NCBI GenBank assembly: GCA_003988855.1
Contig: QYAI01000001.1
Span: forward strand, 62,001-126,000
Direction: 5' to 3'
Length of the DNA stretch: 64,000 nt
Source: Arachnopeziza araneosa
Taxonomy: Eukaryota; Ascomycota; Leotiomycetes; Helotiales; Arachnopezizaceae
Part shown: positions 1 to 10,066 of the stretch, in pieces
Layout: the number at the start of each line of letters is the position of its first letter
Position numbering within the stretch: the first letter of the stretch is position 1
Notes under the pieces: generated by a model
What the model was told of the DNA's origin: nothing
Seen by the model: the letters and a program-made list of their open reading frames with translations, nothing else
Database searches by the model: none
Position numbers and translations under genes: made by a program

Positions 1-1440
1 GTCACTATTCAAGAGGCTAAGCTGTCCGTCATTCTGAATCTGGGTAGCATAGGTAGATAGCCCACTGCCAAGCTTGGAAGATGGAAGATGGCAACAAGCG
101 CATAACCGCCATTTACGCAGTCTGGCCGATATGAACCCCGATGTTTATTCCGCCAGGATTCCTCGTCCGTTTGTGCAATCGCATCTCTTCCTCGCCCACA
201 GCCAGGGCCACTCCATCAAACTCGGCAGGTTGCATTCTTGCGGTGATTGATGATTTCCCAAACGCGCCCCTGTTCGGCATCGATCGCACCCATCGGGGAT
301 TTTAGGTTGATCCTGGAAGCTTTACCACAGGGTTTCTGGAACAGACAGCGGACGGACATGCACGATCGCTGGTGGCTGACGGTCGTGGTCCTGGGTCTTT
401 GGTGTCGAGGTGCAGGTGCAGCAGCCCAGCTTGAGCGACTGGTGCCAGCCAGTCCATTCGAATCCGTCGAGTTAGTTGTTCGAGGCTTCCTCATCCACCA
501 CCCTATATCGCTTTCAGTCCTGGTCCAGATCCAAGGCTGTTAGCGCTCGCGCTTTCTGTCGAGAGCGCTGACGACTGTCGACCGGCAGCCAAAGTTCTGT
601 CATCGTTCCGGCATCACTTCTCTCACCTACCACCTCTGCGACGGACAACGTCACTTCAAGGATAGAATCAGACAGCGTGAACCGCTGCGCCGAGATCTTT
701 AGGGTCTCCACCCTGCTCGTCAGTGGTGGAAGTCAGTCACTTGGCACAGAGAGCAGCAGCAGAGCAGATCGCTGTCCCTCATCCTGGCCTGCCAGGCCTC
801 TCTCGGCAGCTCTCTCTGAACAACAGGCCCCTTACCAGGCCGAACGCTACTACCGCTCCCACACTCGTTAAAGGAACAGCTGTCTGCCAGAACAACCGTC
901 ATCATCTCCAAACCAACTCCATCAGGCACATACTAGGACAAGCATCTGTGCAGCGGGCCGTTCTTAATCGATAGCCCGTCTGTGGTCCAAGTGTCGAAAC
1001 AACTATATACTGAAGGCTCTCCCACCCCAGAGTCTCCAAATCTGTACTTCACAACCACGTTGGAAGCGAAAACCTCCGGTGTGCCGTGTGCTCATCATCT
1101 AGCCCAGAACAACTGATCGGCATAGAAGTCCGAACTACCCTCATGCACGTCTTTTGCCTAACCCCAAATCTTCAACAAGTGACCGGCACCCTCGACCGCT
1201 GAGGATCATCCGAAAGGCATTACTCATCCTTGAAGCCGCAACACCACCATCACCTCTGAGGGGTTTGAGCAGAACTCATGTGCTAATGGGATCTTGGACT
1301 AGTATGTCATCTCCGTCTTATCCATGTCTAAATCACGACAGCTTTTCATCAGGACATTCTTCTCTTGAAGATTCTTATTTTAGACTCCAAACTTGTTTCT
1401 GGCCTTCAAGGAGTTGCTGCTTCTTGCCAGTCCACACCGA
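1..1440. other. Upstream region of the homeobox gene, no gene recognised
   Basis: No open frame here shows a recognisable domain or a convincing exon chain. Several frames of 60-135 codons overlap on both strands, which is what GC-balanced non-coding fungal DNA gives. Its position and its C/T-rich stretches fit a promoter and long 5' leader for the plus-strand homeobox gene that starts at 1441. This is inferred from position only; an upstream non-coding exon is possible. Confidence 0.4.
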
Positions 1441-2952
1441 ATGTCTACTAATAACCACGATGCAGAAATTATCGATCTTCCGTCTCCAGTTTCCAGCAAG
1501 GAAAACCCTTCCGAGATGGACTCCAACCCTAACCCTTCTCGATATCCAACGCGGGGAGTGATGGGGGAGCCAATTTCAGAACTTGTCGGCATAGCCTCGC
1601 CAGCCTCCACGACTCGGTCGACAAACTTTCCAGCTTCAGTCAGACAGGATAGAATCCACCCATCGGAACTCGTTTCGAGACCGAGAAACGAAGAGTGTGT
1701 CCGGCTTCCTCCAATACATACGGTAAGTCCGCCGGTGTGTCTTGATATTAAACTTCTAACCTAGACCAAGCTTAATCTTGAACCTCGAGCACAGATCCTG
1801 GAGAGCGACATGAGCATCAGGACGCCAAACTATTCTACGACTCGCCCACCACTTCCTGGTGCTCCGTACCACACACCACCTGAGCATTCATTATCACCAC
1901 CTCTATCAAGCAAGCGGAAAAGGCCCTCGTCTGATAGCAACGAGGGTGCCGAAGTGAGAGGTCATATCATCCCGCAATTATACAGAAACTCTCCAGTGAT
2001 ACCACCAATCTCCTCCTTGGACCCTATTACACCTTCCTCGCCACCGCGACGAGGAAGTATTCTTTCATCTATGACAGCGTTCCCGACCACAGAATGGACC
2101 GGACTGCCGCGAGCCAGTCCGCCGTATACGGTATTTCGAGGCGTCCCTTCGGCATTACATGGACAGATTTCTGAAGGATCAGGCTATGATCGCTCTGAAT
2201 GGCGACCGGATCTACCCAAACTTCCGTCTTTTCCAAGTCCAAGCGCAAAACACCCGGCAGAACGACCTCCGTTCGGTGATTACTCTCTCGAAACAGCCCG
2301 GTCTGGTACACAACCGTATCCACGGCGCCACAGCCCCATGTCTCAACCTCCGTCGCCTCCTTTCCATCCCTCGTCGTCAAATTCCTCATACACGTACCAA
2401 CGACCTCGAGGACAATCATTCTCTGACCCATCCGGCTATTCGATCAGCCAGGATCGAACTCCCTTCTCGGGACATGGCCCTTACGGCATGCAGCATGGGA
2501 GTGGCTTCCCATACACTAACATGAGTGGCACCGAGGTACTTGGTGATAGCAAACCACGAAAGCGTAGAGGGAACCTCCCAAAAGAAACTACCGACAAGCT
2601 CCGAGCCTGGTTTATGGCGAACCTACAACATCCCTACCCCACTGAAGATGAGAAGCAAGACATGATGCGACGAACCGGACTGCAGATGAGTAAGTTGATC
2701 TCTGGGTCAGGCGATTCAATGTTGACGGAGTCTCTACTAGATCAAATATCCAACTGGTTTATCAACGCGAGGCGGAGACACCTGCCAGGAATACTCAATA
2801 ACGCACAGGCAGAGACCAATGCCACATCCGCTGGGGTCGGAAGGCGAGTACAAGGAGAGAGTTCGAGCGACTATGGAGACGAGAGGCGCAGTCGTGAGAA
2901 TAGCGTTGGGTATGACGGGGAGCCGAAGAGACGGAAGAGGGATAGTATCTGA
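1441..2952 (+). CDS. TALE (KN-type) homeodomain transcription factor
   Basis: Proposed exons 1441-1722, 1795-2689 and 2741-2952, giving 462 aa. The N-terminal two thirds are Pro/Ser-rich and look disordered. The homeodomain lies near the C-terminus: a basic arm (RKRRGNLPKE), helix 1 with AWF, the HPYPT loop that marks the three-residue TALE insertion, then recognition helix NQISNWFINARRR. The second intron (GTAAGT at 2690, CTAG at 2740) sits inside helix 3; removing it restores the NQISNW sequence expected of the family. It is 51 nt and carries no stop, so an unspliced reading inserts 17 residues. Intron 1 (GTAAGT at 1723) can end at CAG 1794 or TAG 1764; both keep frame, and 1794 fits the CTAAC branch site better. 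The start at 1441 is the first in-frame ATG. Expected to be a nuclear DNA-binding regulator of development; its targets cannot be read here. Confidence 0.88.
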
Positions 2953-4258
2953 GGACGGCGCTTGCTACCTATCTCGGCGACATTGTCGAGAACGAGGCTA
3001 ACGATCCGGCGTTACGATAACCATTGTGACGCTGCCCTAGGAATATGGCTCTAGAACGAGGCACTGTTGAGGAAACGGCAGCGTTTCCAGAGGAATGCCG
3101 AAAAGTATTAGTAGGGCGATTATAGTGCCGCTCGTGTTATTCCGACTGTAGATATTCTTGCTCAACATGTATAGCTGTACAGAGTGACGTTGAAGCTTTA
3201 GGCGTTGTGGAGGACCATATACCCAGTACCACGACGGCAGTAGATGACTGCCATGGAAGCGAGCAGTGCAATATAGTCAATGCTTCTCGGCTTCTCACCA
3301 TGATTTCTCACTGCAGCGTGTAAAGAGATGCTACGTGAAAGCGGATCATTGTGAAATGTTATATTACTAGAATACTACTCGCAGTCTCATCACTCTATCT
3401 AGATGCATCTCTTTCTCGAAAGGCTTGCGTACAGACAAGCGATGCCGCACGCACATCGACGAGTGACGGAGAGGGGACTATAGGTATCTACGTCGGTAAA
3501 GGATAGTGCTGTATAGCATCTAGGATGCAGAAATACAATGGATGGGCACCTCAGCAAGTGCGCTTCCAAACCAATCTCTGCTGCTCCATACAGGGAGAGA
3601 GTCAAGCGGGTCATGGTCCTCGGGACTATGTATATAGCGTGGGGCACGTCTACTGTGGTCACTACTTTTCTGGGATGTCCTCTCTGTTTAATCGGGGTTG
3701 GTTTTTTGGATGGGGAGGAGGAGGAATGAAAAGATGAGGGAGATGGACTGAGATGGCGTGTTTACATGCATCTACAGGATTGACTCTGCGGGTTGTGTAG
3801 AGTTCTGCGGTGGGTGGTGCCAACGCTGGAGGAGGACGAGGGATCGCGGCGTGGGGAAGGATAAGAGGGCGGTGGATCATTGCGCTCTTGGTGGTGGTGG
3901 TGGTGGGCAGGATCGACGAAGCTACAGCGTGTGTCTGGGTGGTGTCTCGGCAGGTCGAGGCGAGCACCTTTCGTCGTCGTGAGGGAGGGAAGGAGGGAGG
4001 GGGAGGTTTCGGCATTCGGGGGATCCGATTGCAGTCGCAGCAAGAGGTGCCATGTTGTGAAGAAGGAGCTCTCCTCGGCCTGTCCTGGGCCTCGCAGCGA
4101 CCGGCTGTCAAGTGACCAGGTGAAATGGCGCATCTGCCCACGCTAACACGCGTCGAGCGTTGCCACGGCAGAATTTTGCTGGCAGGCCCGCGAGATCCGC
4201 TGTATCCGAGGGGGGAGTTGGGTTGAGTTGCGAGTGACGCGTGGGGAAGGAGCACCAG
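2953..4258. other. Intergenic, no gene recognised
   Basis: The 3' flank of the homeobox gene followed by roughly 1.3 kb without a supportable gene. Minus-strand frames at 3662-4255 are Pro/Ser/His-rich and overlap equally long frames on the other strand, so they are treated as chance products of biased composition, including a GGTGGTGGTGG run near 3890. Nothing else stands out. Confidence 0.5.
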
Positions 4259-4327
4259 AGTCAGTCAGTCAGTCAGTCAGTCAGTCAGTCAGTCAGTCAG
4301 TCAGTCAGTCAGTCAGTCAGTCAGTCA
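4259..4327. repeat. Tetranucleotide microsatellite (AGTC)n
   Basis: About 17 uninterrupted copies of AGTC run from 4259 to 4327. It is the first of several unrelated tandem repeats packed into about 1 kb. Confidence 0.97.
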
Positions 4328-4519
4328 TGCTCGCCGAGGGCGTCGGCATTTGAATTAGGGTTTGTGTTTGACAGGCGCCAAGGTTGATGGGCTGTTGCTG
4401 GGGTTCAGCGAGTGGTGGTGGGCCCACGGCGGTGTTGCCATGGCCCCCACTCTGGTGGCGCCTTGGACCTCTTCCGAGGCGTGCAGGAGCGAGGAGGCGT
4501 GCAGGCTTGGGGCAGCGGG

Positions 4520-4580
4520 CGAGGAGGAAGGAAAGGAGGAAGGAAAGGAGGAAGGACGAGAGAGAAAGGACGAAGGAAAG
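4520..4580. repeat. Polypurine tract of GGAAGGAAA-type units
   Basis: A run of G and A only on the plus strand, built from GGAAGGAAA-like units and interrupted by a few C bases near its end. It lies directly before the CTG/CTA repeat. Mirror-like purine tracts of this kind can form triplex DNA; that is general knowledge, not shown here. Confidence 0.8.
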
Positions 4581-4595
4581 TGCTGGCTGTCAGGG

Positions 4596-4597
<2 letters not shown>

Positions 4598-4627
<30 letters not shown>

Positions 4628-4720
4628 ACTGCTACTGCTACTGCTGCTACTGCTACTGCTGCTACTGCTGCTACTGCTACTGCTACTGCTGCTACTGCTA
4701 CTGCTACTGCTGCTACTGCT
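4598..4720. repeat. Trinucleotide repeat of mixed CTG and CTA units
   Basis: About 41 triplets, first pure CTG and then an alternation of CTG and CTA. Because CTG/CTA has no stop in most frames, it creates ORFs over 100 codons on both strands (poly-Leu, Cys/Tyr, Ala/Thr and poly-Ser), none of which is a credible gene. The ordered mixture of two triplets suggests expansion of longer units such as CTGCTACTG. Confidence 0.95.
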
Positions 4721-5168
4721 GATTCGCAGGGGAGGAGGGCAACTGCATCTTGACAGCTGTCTCCTTCCTTCCCTGCATCGCTGCGCCGTTGAACCTGGCA
4801 TGTTGTCATGGTGGCTGCTCCTTCCTGTCCGGTCGGCAGTCAAACTCCCCCCTTCCCAACCTATCGCTCCCGGAGATGCCTGCGGGCGACTCTCATTCGT
4901 CACGCTTGAAGGCTGACCTCGGTTAGAATGACCCCCCCTTCCCCATGGTCGTTCTGGAAGATCGACAACATGTCAGAATCGGCTGATGACTGGGATGCAC
5001 TTGCAGGCACCCCCTTCTGCCAGATGTAACGGCCCAGCACCTGTCTCGTACTCGGTTTGTTCGGCCTTGGGGAGCAAATAAGATGCATCTCAGCGTCTGA
5101 CAATGCCCAGGTCCAGAAGAAAGCTCCTCGCCCGCGTGACCCTCTCGCCATTTTGGCAGCGGCTCATC

Positions 5169-5308
5169 AGGCAGGTAGGCAGGTAGGCAGGTAGGCGGTA
5201 GGCAGGTAGGCGGTAGGCAGGTAGGCGGTAGGCAGGTAGGCAGGGAGACAGGCAGGTAGGCAGGGAGACAGGCAGGTAGGCAGGTAGGCAGGCAGGTAGG
5301 CAGGCAGG
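5169..5308. repeat. GGCAGGTA / GGCGGTA minisatellite
   Basis: Roughly 140 bp of tandem GGCAGGTA units with variants GGCGGTA and GGGAGACA. On the minus strand it reads as CLPAYLP-like peptide repeats, which is an artefact of the unit. Confidence 0.93.
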
Positions 5309-5522
5309 AAACCCATCGGGTGGCGTTTGGTGGCTTGGAACGATGAAAAGGGGTCAGCCAGCCTGAGACACCGGGTCCCCCAACAAAAAGTGGCACAAAT
5401 TAAGCTTTTCAGCCCCCTCCACCTCCCCTAGCCATGAGCCTGGATCCATTCCTCCGCCGCTGCCTACTCTGCGCCCATCGGATGCTATGCATGCTTCACC
5501 TCAACTTGCTTCTTGGCCGTCG

Positions 5523-5551
5523 CGTCGCATCGCATCGCATCGCATCGCGTC
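5523..5551. repeat. Short GCATC pentanucleotide repeat
   Basis: About five copies of GCATC, the last diverged to GCGTC, in the otherwise featureless stretch between the minisatellite and the NLR pseudogene. No gene is recognised between 5309 and 6196. Confidence 0.85.
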
Positions 5552-6196
5552 GTCATCAAAACAAATCTGCTGGCTGCACAATTCGCATACGAAGCTGGCC
5601 GATCCTTCCGAGCCCTCATCGGAATAAGAAGGAAATATGAGATGTGCTGCGCCCGAGTCTCCCGATCATCTTCCGTGGTGTTGGAGTCCCGCTCCCGCTG
5701 TCAGCATGGCTGGCAAACCGTCCCTCGATACCTCTCGGACCTGTGCCCTCTTGTGTCTGGACCCTCCGAGCAGTGGCGTCTCAATAAGCTTGCCGAAGTT
5801 GGCTTGATTAGCGCTGACCCGTCCGATTGACGTGGCGCCAAGACCGAAGAAAGACGGAGGCGCTGGAGATGCTTCCTCTGGTTTGATGCCTGTTGATATC
5901 TTGCAAAACGACCGCGGGCTTCATATTCGACCTTCTGGATGATGGGCAGGTCAATCCTGGCTGCTTTGACCGCTTCGCGAGTTGTATGTATACAAAGTGA
6001 ATGCGTATCATGGTCATCGCTTAGATCATAAGGGAGGGAGAGGTTAGTCTTTCAACCACACAATTACCATCTGGAACATGTCCCGGACCCTCTCTTTCCT
6101 GCATATTCCTTTCATTCCGTAAGAAAAACATCTTCTTTCCATCGCACTCCTTGAACTGTAGCTCGCAACGTTAAAGGCTGGATGCTATTCAAGTGT

Positions 6197-9100
6197 TCAT
6201 TGTTCAGACGACTCAATCTGCTCCTGTGTTACCAAAACCATGGAAATATCCGAGATGTGTGATTGTTCATAAGTAGGTGGTCGAAAAGCGTACTTGGGAT
6301 TGACGGCACGAGGACCCCGACCCCAACGTACTCCACCTTCACGCAAGATATCGAGGACGGTCATTTGCCAATACATCTCAGCACAATCCCGTGCCGTCTG
6401 CTCAAAGTTGTTTTGGCGATTGATATCAAACAAAGGCAGTTTGAGTAGCTGCTTCACAACGTTTTCGCTCCCGATCCTTGCTCCGAGGTGGAGGAGCGAG
6501 TTTCCAACGGCGTCTGTTGATTGATATCATAATGGTCAAGTTCTGGAAGGATTCTCATGACGTTGGGACATCCGCACAATGCAGCAACGGGAGTGCGGTC
6601 CGACCATATCCGTTTCTTCGCGAGAGGTCGAGGTCTGGATGTTCAGTCACGATCCGAATAATAGATACCCAATCCCAAGATGCAGCCCAGTGAAGCAAAA
6701 TGCAACCTTGGTCATCTCTTTCGTTGCTATCATAATCAGATTCTTGAAGGAGGAGGTTCAAAACATCTGCAAACCCTTCCATGGCAGCTCGTTGAATAGC
6801 TGTCATTCCTGAATTATCGTTCATGCGAACTGATGCACCGCACCTCACTAGCTTCTTACTCGCGGCATGATTTCCTAGCTCGGCTGCATAATGAAGTGGT
6901 GTTTTGCCTGATGCGTCAATTTGGTTGAGTTTTGCTCCTGCTTTATCCACATTGAACAACTGAATCCCAGTCATATATGGCAGCCCAATGCAGAATTCCT
7001 TTTCGATCTGTTCCGCGATGCTGGTTGATATTCGCCACTCTTCCAATCAACTCCAGTGTAAGCCCTTTCCATCCTTGCTGTGTAGCACATATGACAGGGC
7101 TTAGGTCCGTCTCTCCATGTTGCTGTAGAGAGGTTGAATTATTGAGGATATGCTTGACGCCATTTTCATGGCCCCAATATGCAGCATATGTGAGAGCACT
7201 ACGTTTGTCATTGTCAACGATCCCACGTCCAATCTTGGGTCTTTCAAGAGTCTGTCGAGAAGGTCTCCGAGATACCCATCACGGCCCAGTGCAGAGGCGT
7301 TCTCCCATCAGAATCTTGCGCGTTGATGTCTACAGAAGGTATCCCCATGAGAAACTCAATCAGCTCATTATACAGATCTCGGATGGCTAAGTGTAGTGGA
7401 GTTCGTTTGGCGTAGTCTTTGATATTTGGATTAGCGCCATTTTGTAGGAGGTATTTCGCCATCTCGACATTCCTTCTGTGGATGCAAAAATGCAGAGCAG
7501 ATCCTCCGTCACCGGCTGCAAATTTGTAAGTCTCATTGATATCACATCCAGCTTCGAGAAACCTTGCCACGAGAAGAGGGGAGTCTCGCCGAATAGCGAG
7601 TCGCAATGGCTGGTAATCCCACAGGATTTCCACGTCGCATTTCTTTTGAAGAATCAATCGACGAAACTCAAGCCACATGTCATCCTGAGATTCGATTGAG
7701 TCCATGTGATGATAAAGTTCAGCGTTTCCATAATCCAACAACTTATACTCTGGACTGTTGTAGCGCGGGGTAATCTGGTAAACTTTCTGTTCCTCTGGCT
7801 CTGGTAAATCTCGAAAGTTCAAGTAGTTAAGACAGATTCTTGCCATAGCTCTCTGAAAACCCTCCAGTTTTAAGCTCGCTTGATGTTCCAGAAAAAAATC
7901 TCTGATCGATTGGTGAACAAAACGGATCGTGCCATCATGGTCAATCTGAACGAAGTTTGGGCAAGTCAATTGAGAAAGCTGTTTTCATATCGCAATGTTT
8001 CTTGCACCCTCGTACTGCTAATGTTTCAGTCATCTCGTCGCAGGTCAATGGACGATGAGCAGCGAGCATGCACTGGAATAGTGGTTTCAATTCTTTCAAC
8101 TGTGAAGGCTTCATCTTCGCAAGCAGAGTTTGGTAAAGAGACGCCAGGCCTGGAGGTAGATTTTGCAGAGCCTGCAGTTGCTTCTGAATTGTGGCATGTC
8201 CCATATTGTCACTCCCTCCTGGAGGTTTGTCCATGCCAAGGACGCCCACAAAAACATTCCCTCAGCCTTCGTTGTAATTTCAGATATGATGTCATCGCAA
8301 ATCTTTCGAGGGAATCGATCTCGTTCTCCAAGTTCAAGAACCTCGTGCCTGACGAATGACTGAATCCCTTCTTCAGACTTGATTTTCATTTTCAGCGGCT
8401 GTACCTTTTCGAGCATCCGTTGATTACTTTCATTGGGCCGACTTGTGACAATTAGCTTTCTTATCCGATCAGACTGCCTCTCTTGGATGGAGAAAGTTGA
8501 ACCATTCCTGAATGATCTGCTGCTATAGGGAGAGGCTTCTCATTCGGAAGGCTCAATATTGCTGAGAATGGCTCGGCCACCTGGAAATTTAGCACAGCTT
8601 ACATCGACTCAGAGTCGATCAAACTTACTCGACATCCTAATATTGCATCTACTTCTTGTTCGTAGAACGAAACAATCTCCAGTGGAGCTAGTCGATGCAC
8701 AGAGGACATTGTGATCTCGGTAATCGTATTGGACGATGTCTCTAGGTTTTCGACCAGGTCGGAACGAAATTTCTTACCATGCGAGGCGAGATTGATGATG
8801 TTCAAAAGGGGCTCGGCCAATCCAGCAAGTTTAGATCCCTGGTGTGGTGTCCCCATGAATATGATACCTTGGACTTTGTTGAGAATGGCTCCATATTGCG
8901 GCTCTTCATGGGCAACAATCAGTGCTTTTTTGCAAACAAGCCCTCCGAAGCTGTGGCATATGAAGACGATGGAACGCGCTCTCTCCTGCTTGGTTTCTCG
9001 AAGAATCCGGATCCTTTCTAGGAGATCCACCGCGAAGTCTCGAATAGTTGACCTGCTACCACTCCATGTGGCAGAATCATATCCAAAAGTAGTTACTCTT

Positions 9101-9507
9101 GCTTCTAGCACGAGGTCTGGTAGGGAATCTGCAAGCCACATATGGCCCTTTTTATTCGTGAAAGATTTGAAAGCATCACCTCCGAGCCCATGAATGGCGA
9201 TCAGACCAAGTCAGAGAGTTAGTGAGGGATGAACCAGACATGCCAGATGCTGATTCATATTTGGTCACGTGAAAACGGGCTTGATGATAGCTCACTCTGC
9301 TTTGATAGATTTTCCCACGCCAGGATGTAATACAAAGAGTCCATGTTTTTCTGCTCGTCGATGCTTCTTATCCTTCTTTGGAGCTGATTCTGTGACATTA
9401 GGAGTTGAGGATTTCTCGGCCTTGCGAGACGTTGTCTTGGTATCCGCCCGACCCTCTGGTGCGAGGTTATCGTGTTGCTTCTTTCGATGAAAACCTCTCG
9501 AGAACAT
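6197..9507 (-). pseudogene. Decayed SesB-esterase / NACHT / ankyrin NLR-like gene
   Basis: Read on the minus strand. A likely first exon 9507-9296 begins MFSRGFHRKK, a basic start usual for this family. Exon 9205-8629, spliced to 8580, encodes a SesB-like alpha/beta hydrolase: oxyanion loop HGLGG, nucleophile elbow CHSFGGL, GTPHQGS, and a terminal DHSGMV with the catalytic His. NACHT pieces follow (LIVTSRP near 8440, EGMFLWASLAW near 8260), then winged-helix-like sequence and about ten ankyrin repeats down to 6197. The gene is broken. About 200 aa containing the P-loop and Walker B are missing with a frame change near 8464. Single-base frame changes lie near 8195, 7978, 7270, 7225, 6962, 6590 and 6515. 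The acceptor expected at 9206 reads GG instead of AG. Such NLRs act in fungal incompatibility or immunity; this copy cannot make a full protein. Confidence 0.88.
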
Positions 9508-10066
9508 CTCAATCAAGCCACAAGGTAAGGATTTGATGACTCCTGGATATTGATGAACTTGATGTTATTGATTGTCAAGAAGATGCCTCTCGTTCGGCAC
9601 GATTACAAACTCGGCGGGACTGCAAGGTACATGGGGCTAGCTAAGAGGTGCAGGCGCAAAATGGGGTTTTCGACTCCGCCAGCGTAGTGGTATCTAAGCA
9701 AGTGAAGACAATTGTAAATATGCTGGGGAGTAGAATGGGTTTGCAACCAAATGCCAGCTTAAAACACGATTGGAAAGCGCATTTGAACCCAGCTTTGGCG
9801 ATTCCGCTACAAATGATAAAGTATTTCAAAGGAGCAGATAAGTCAATCAAGTCATTCTCTTTTCCTACCCAAAGGCCTCAAGTCTCAAGGCCTGAGAGAC
9901 ACCGATTGGTATACTACAATAAACAACAATATCCTGTCCTAGGATTAAATAGACAACAACTCCAAAACCAGCCACCCAATCCGGTTTGAAATTAGAAATA
10001 CTTGCAGCCTGCAAATAATAATCAAACAAACAATGCTCTGCCACGCCATGCTCTTTATACATCGGG
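9508..10066. other. Intergenic between NLR pseudogene and kinesin gene
   Basis: The 5' flank of the NLR pseudogene and the 3' flank of the kinesin gene. AT-rich, with only short overlapping frames and no domain. Nothing further seen. Confidence 0.5.

Noticed and set aside
3662..4255. 197-aa minus-strand ORF
   Set aside because: Pro/Ser/His-rich, overlaps equally long frames on the other strand, and has no domain or start context that stands out.
4355..4916. Long ORFs on both strands (poly-Leu, poly-Ser, Ala/Thr, Cys/Tyr)
   Set aside because: They are created by the stop-free CTG/CTA repeat in every phase; no flanking domain or splice structure supports any of them.
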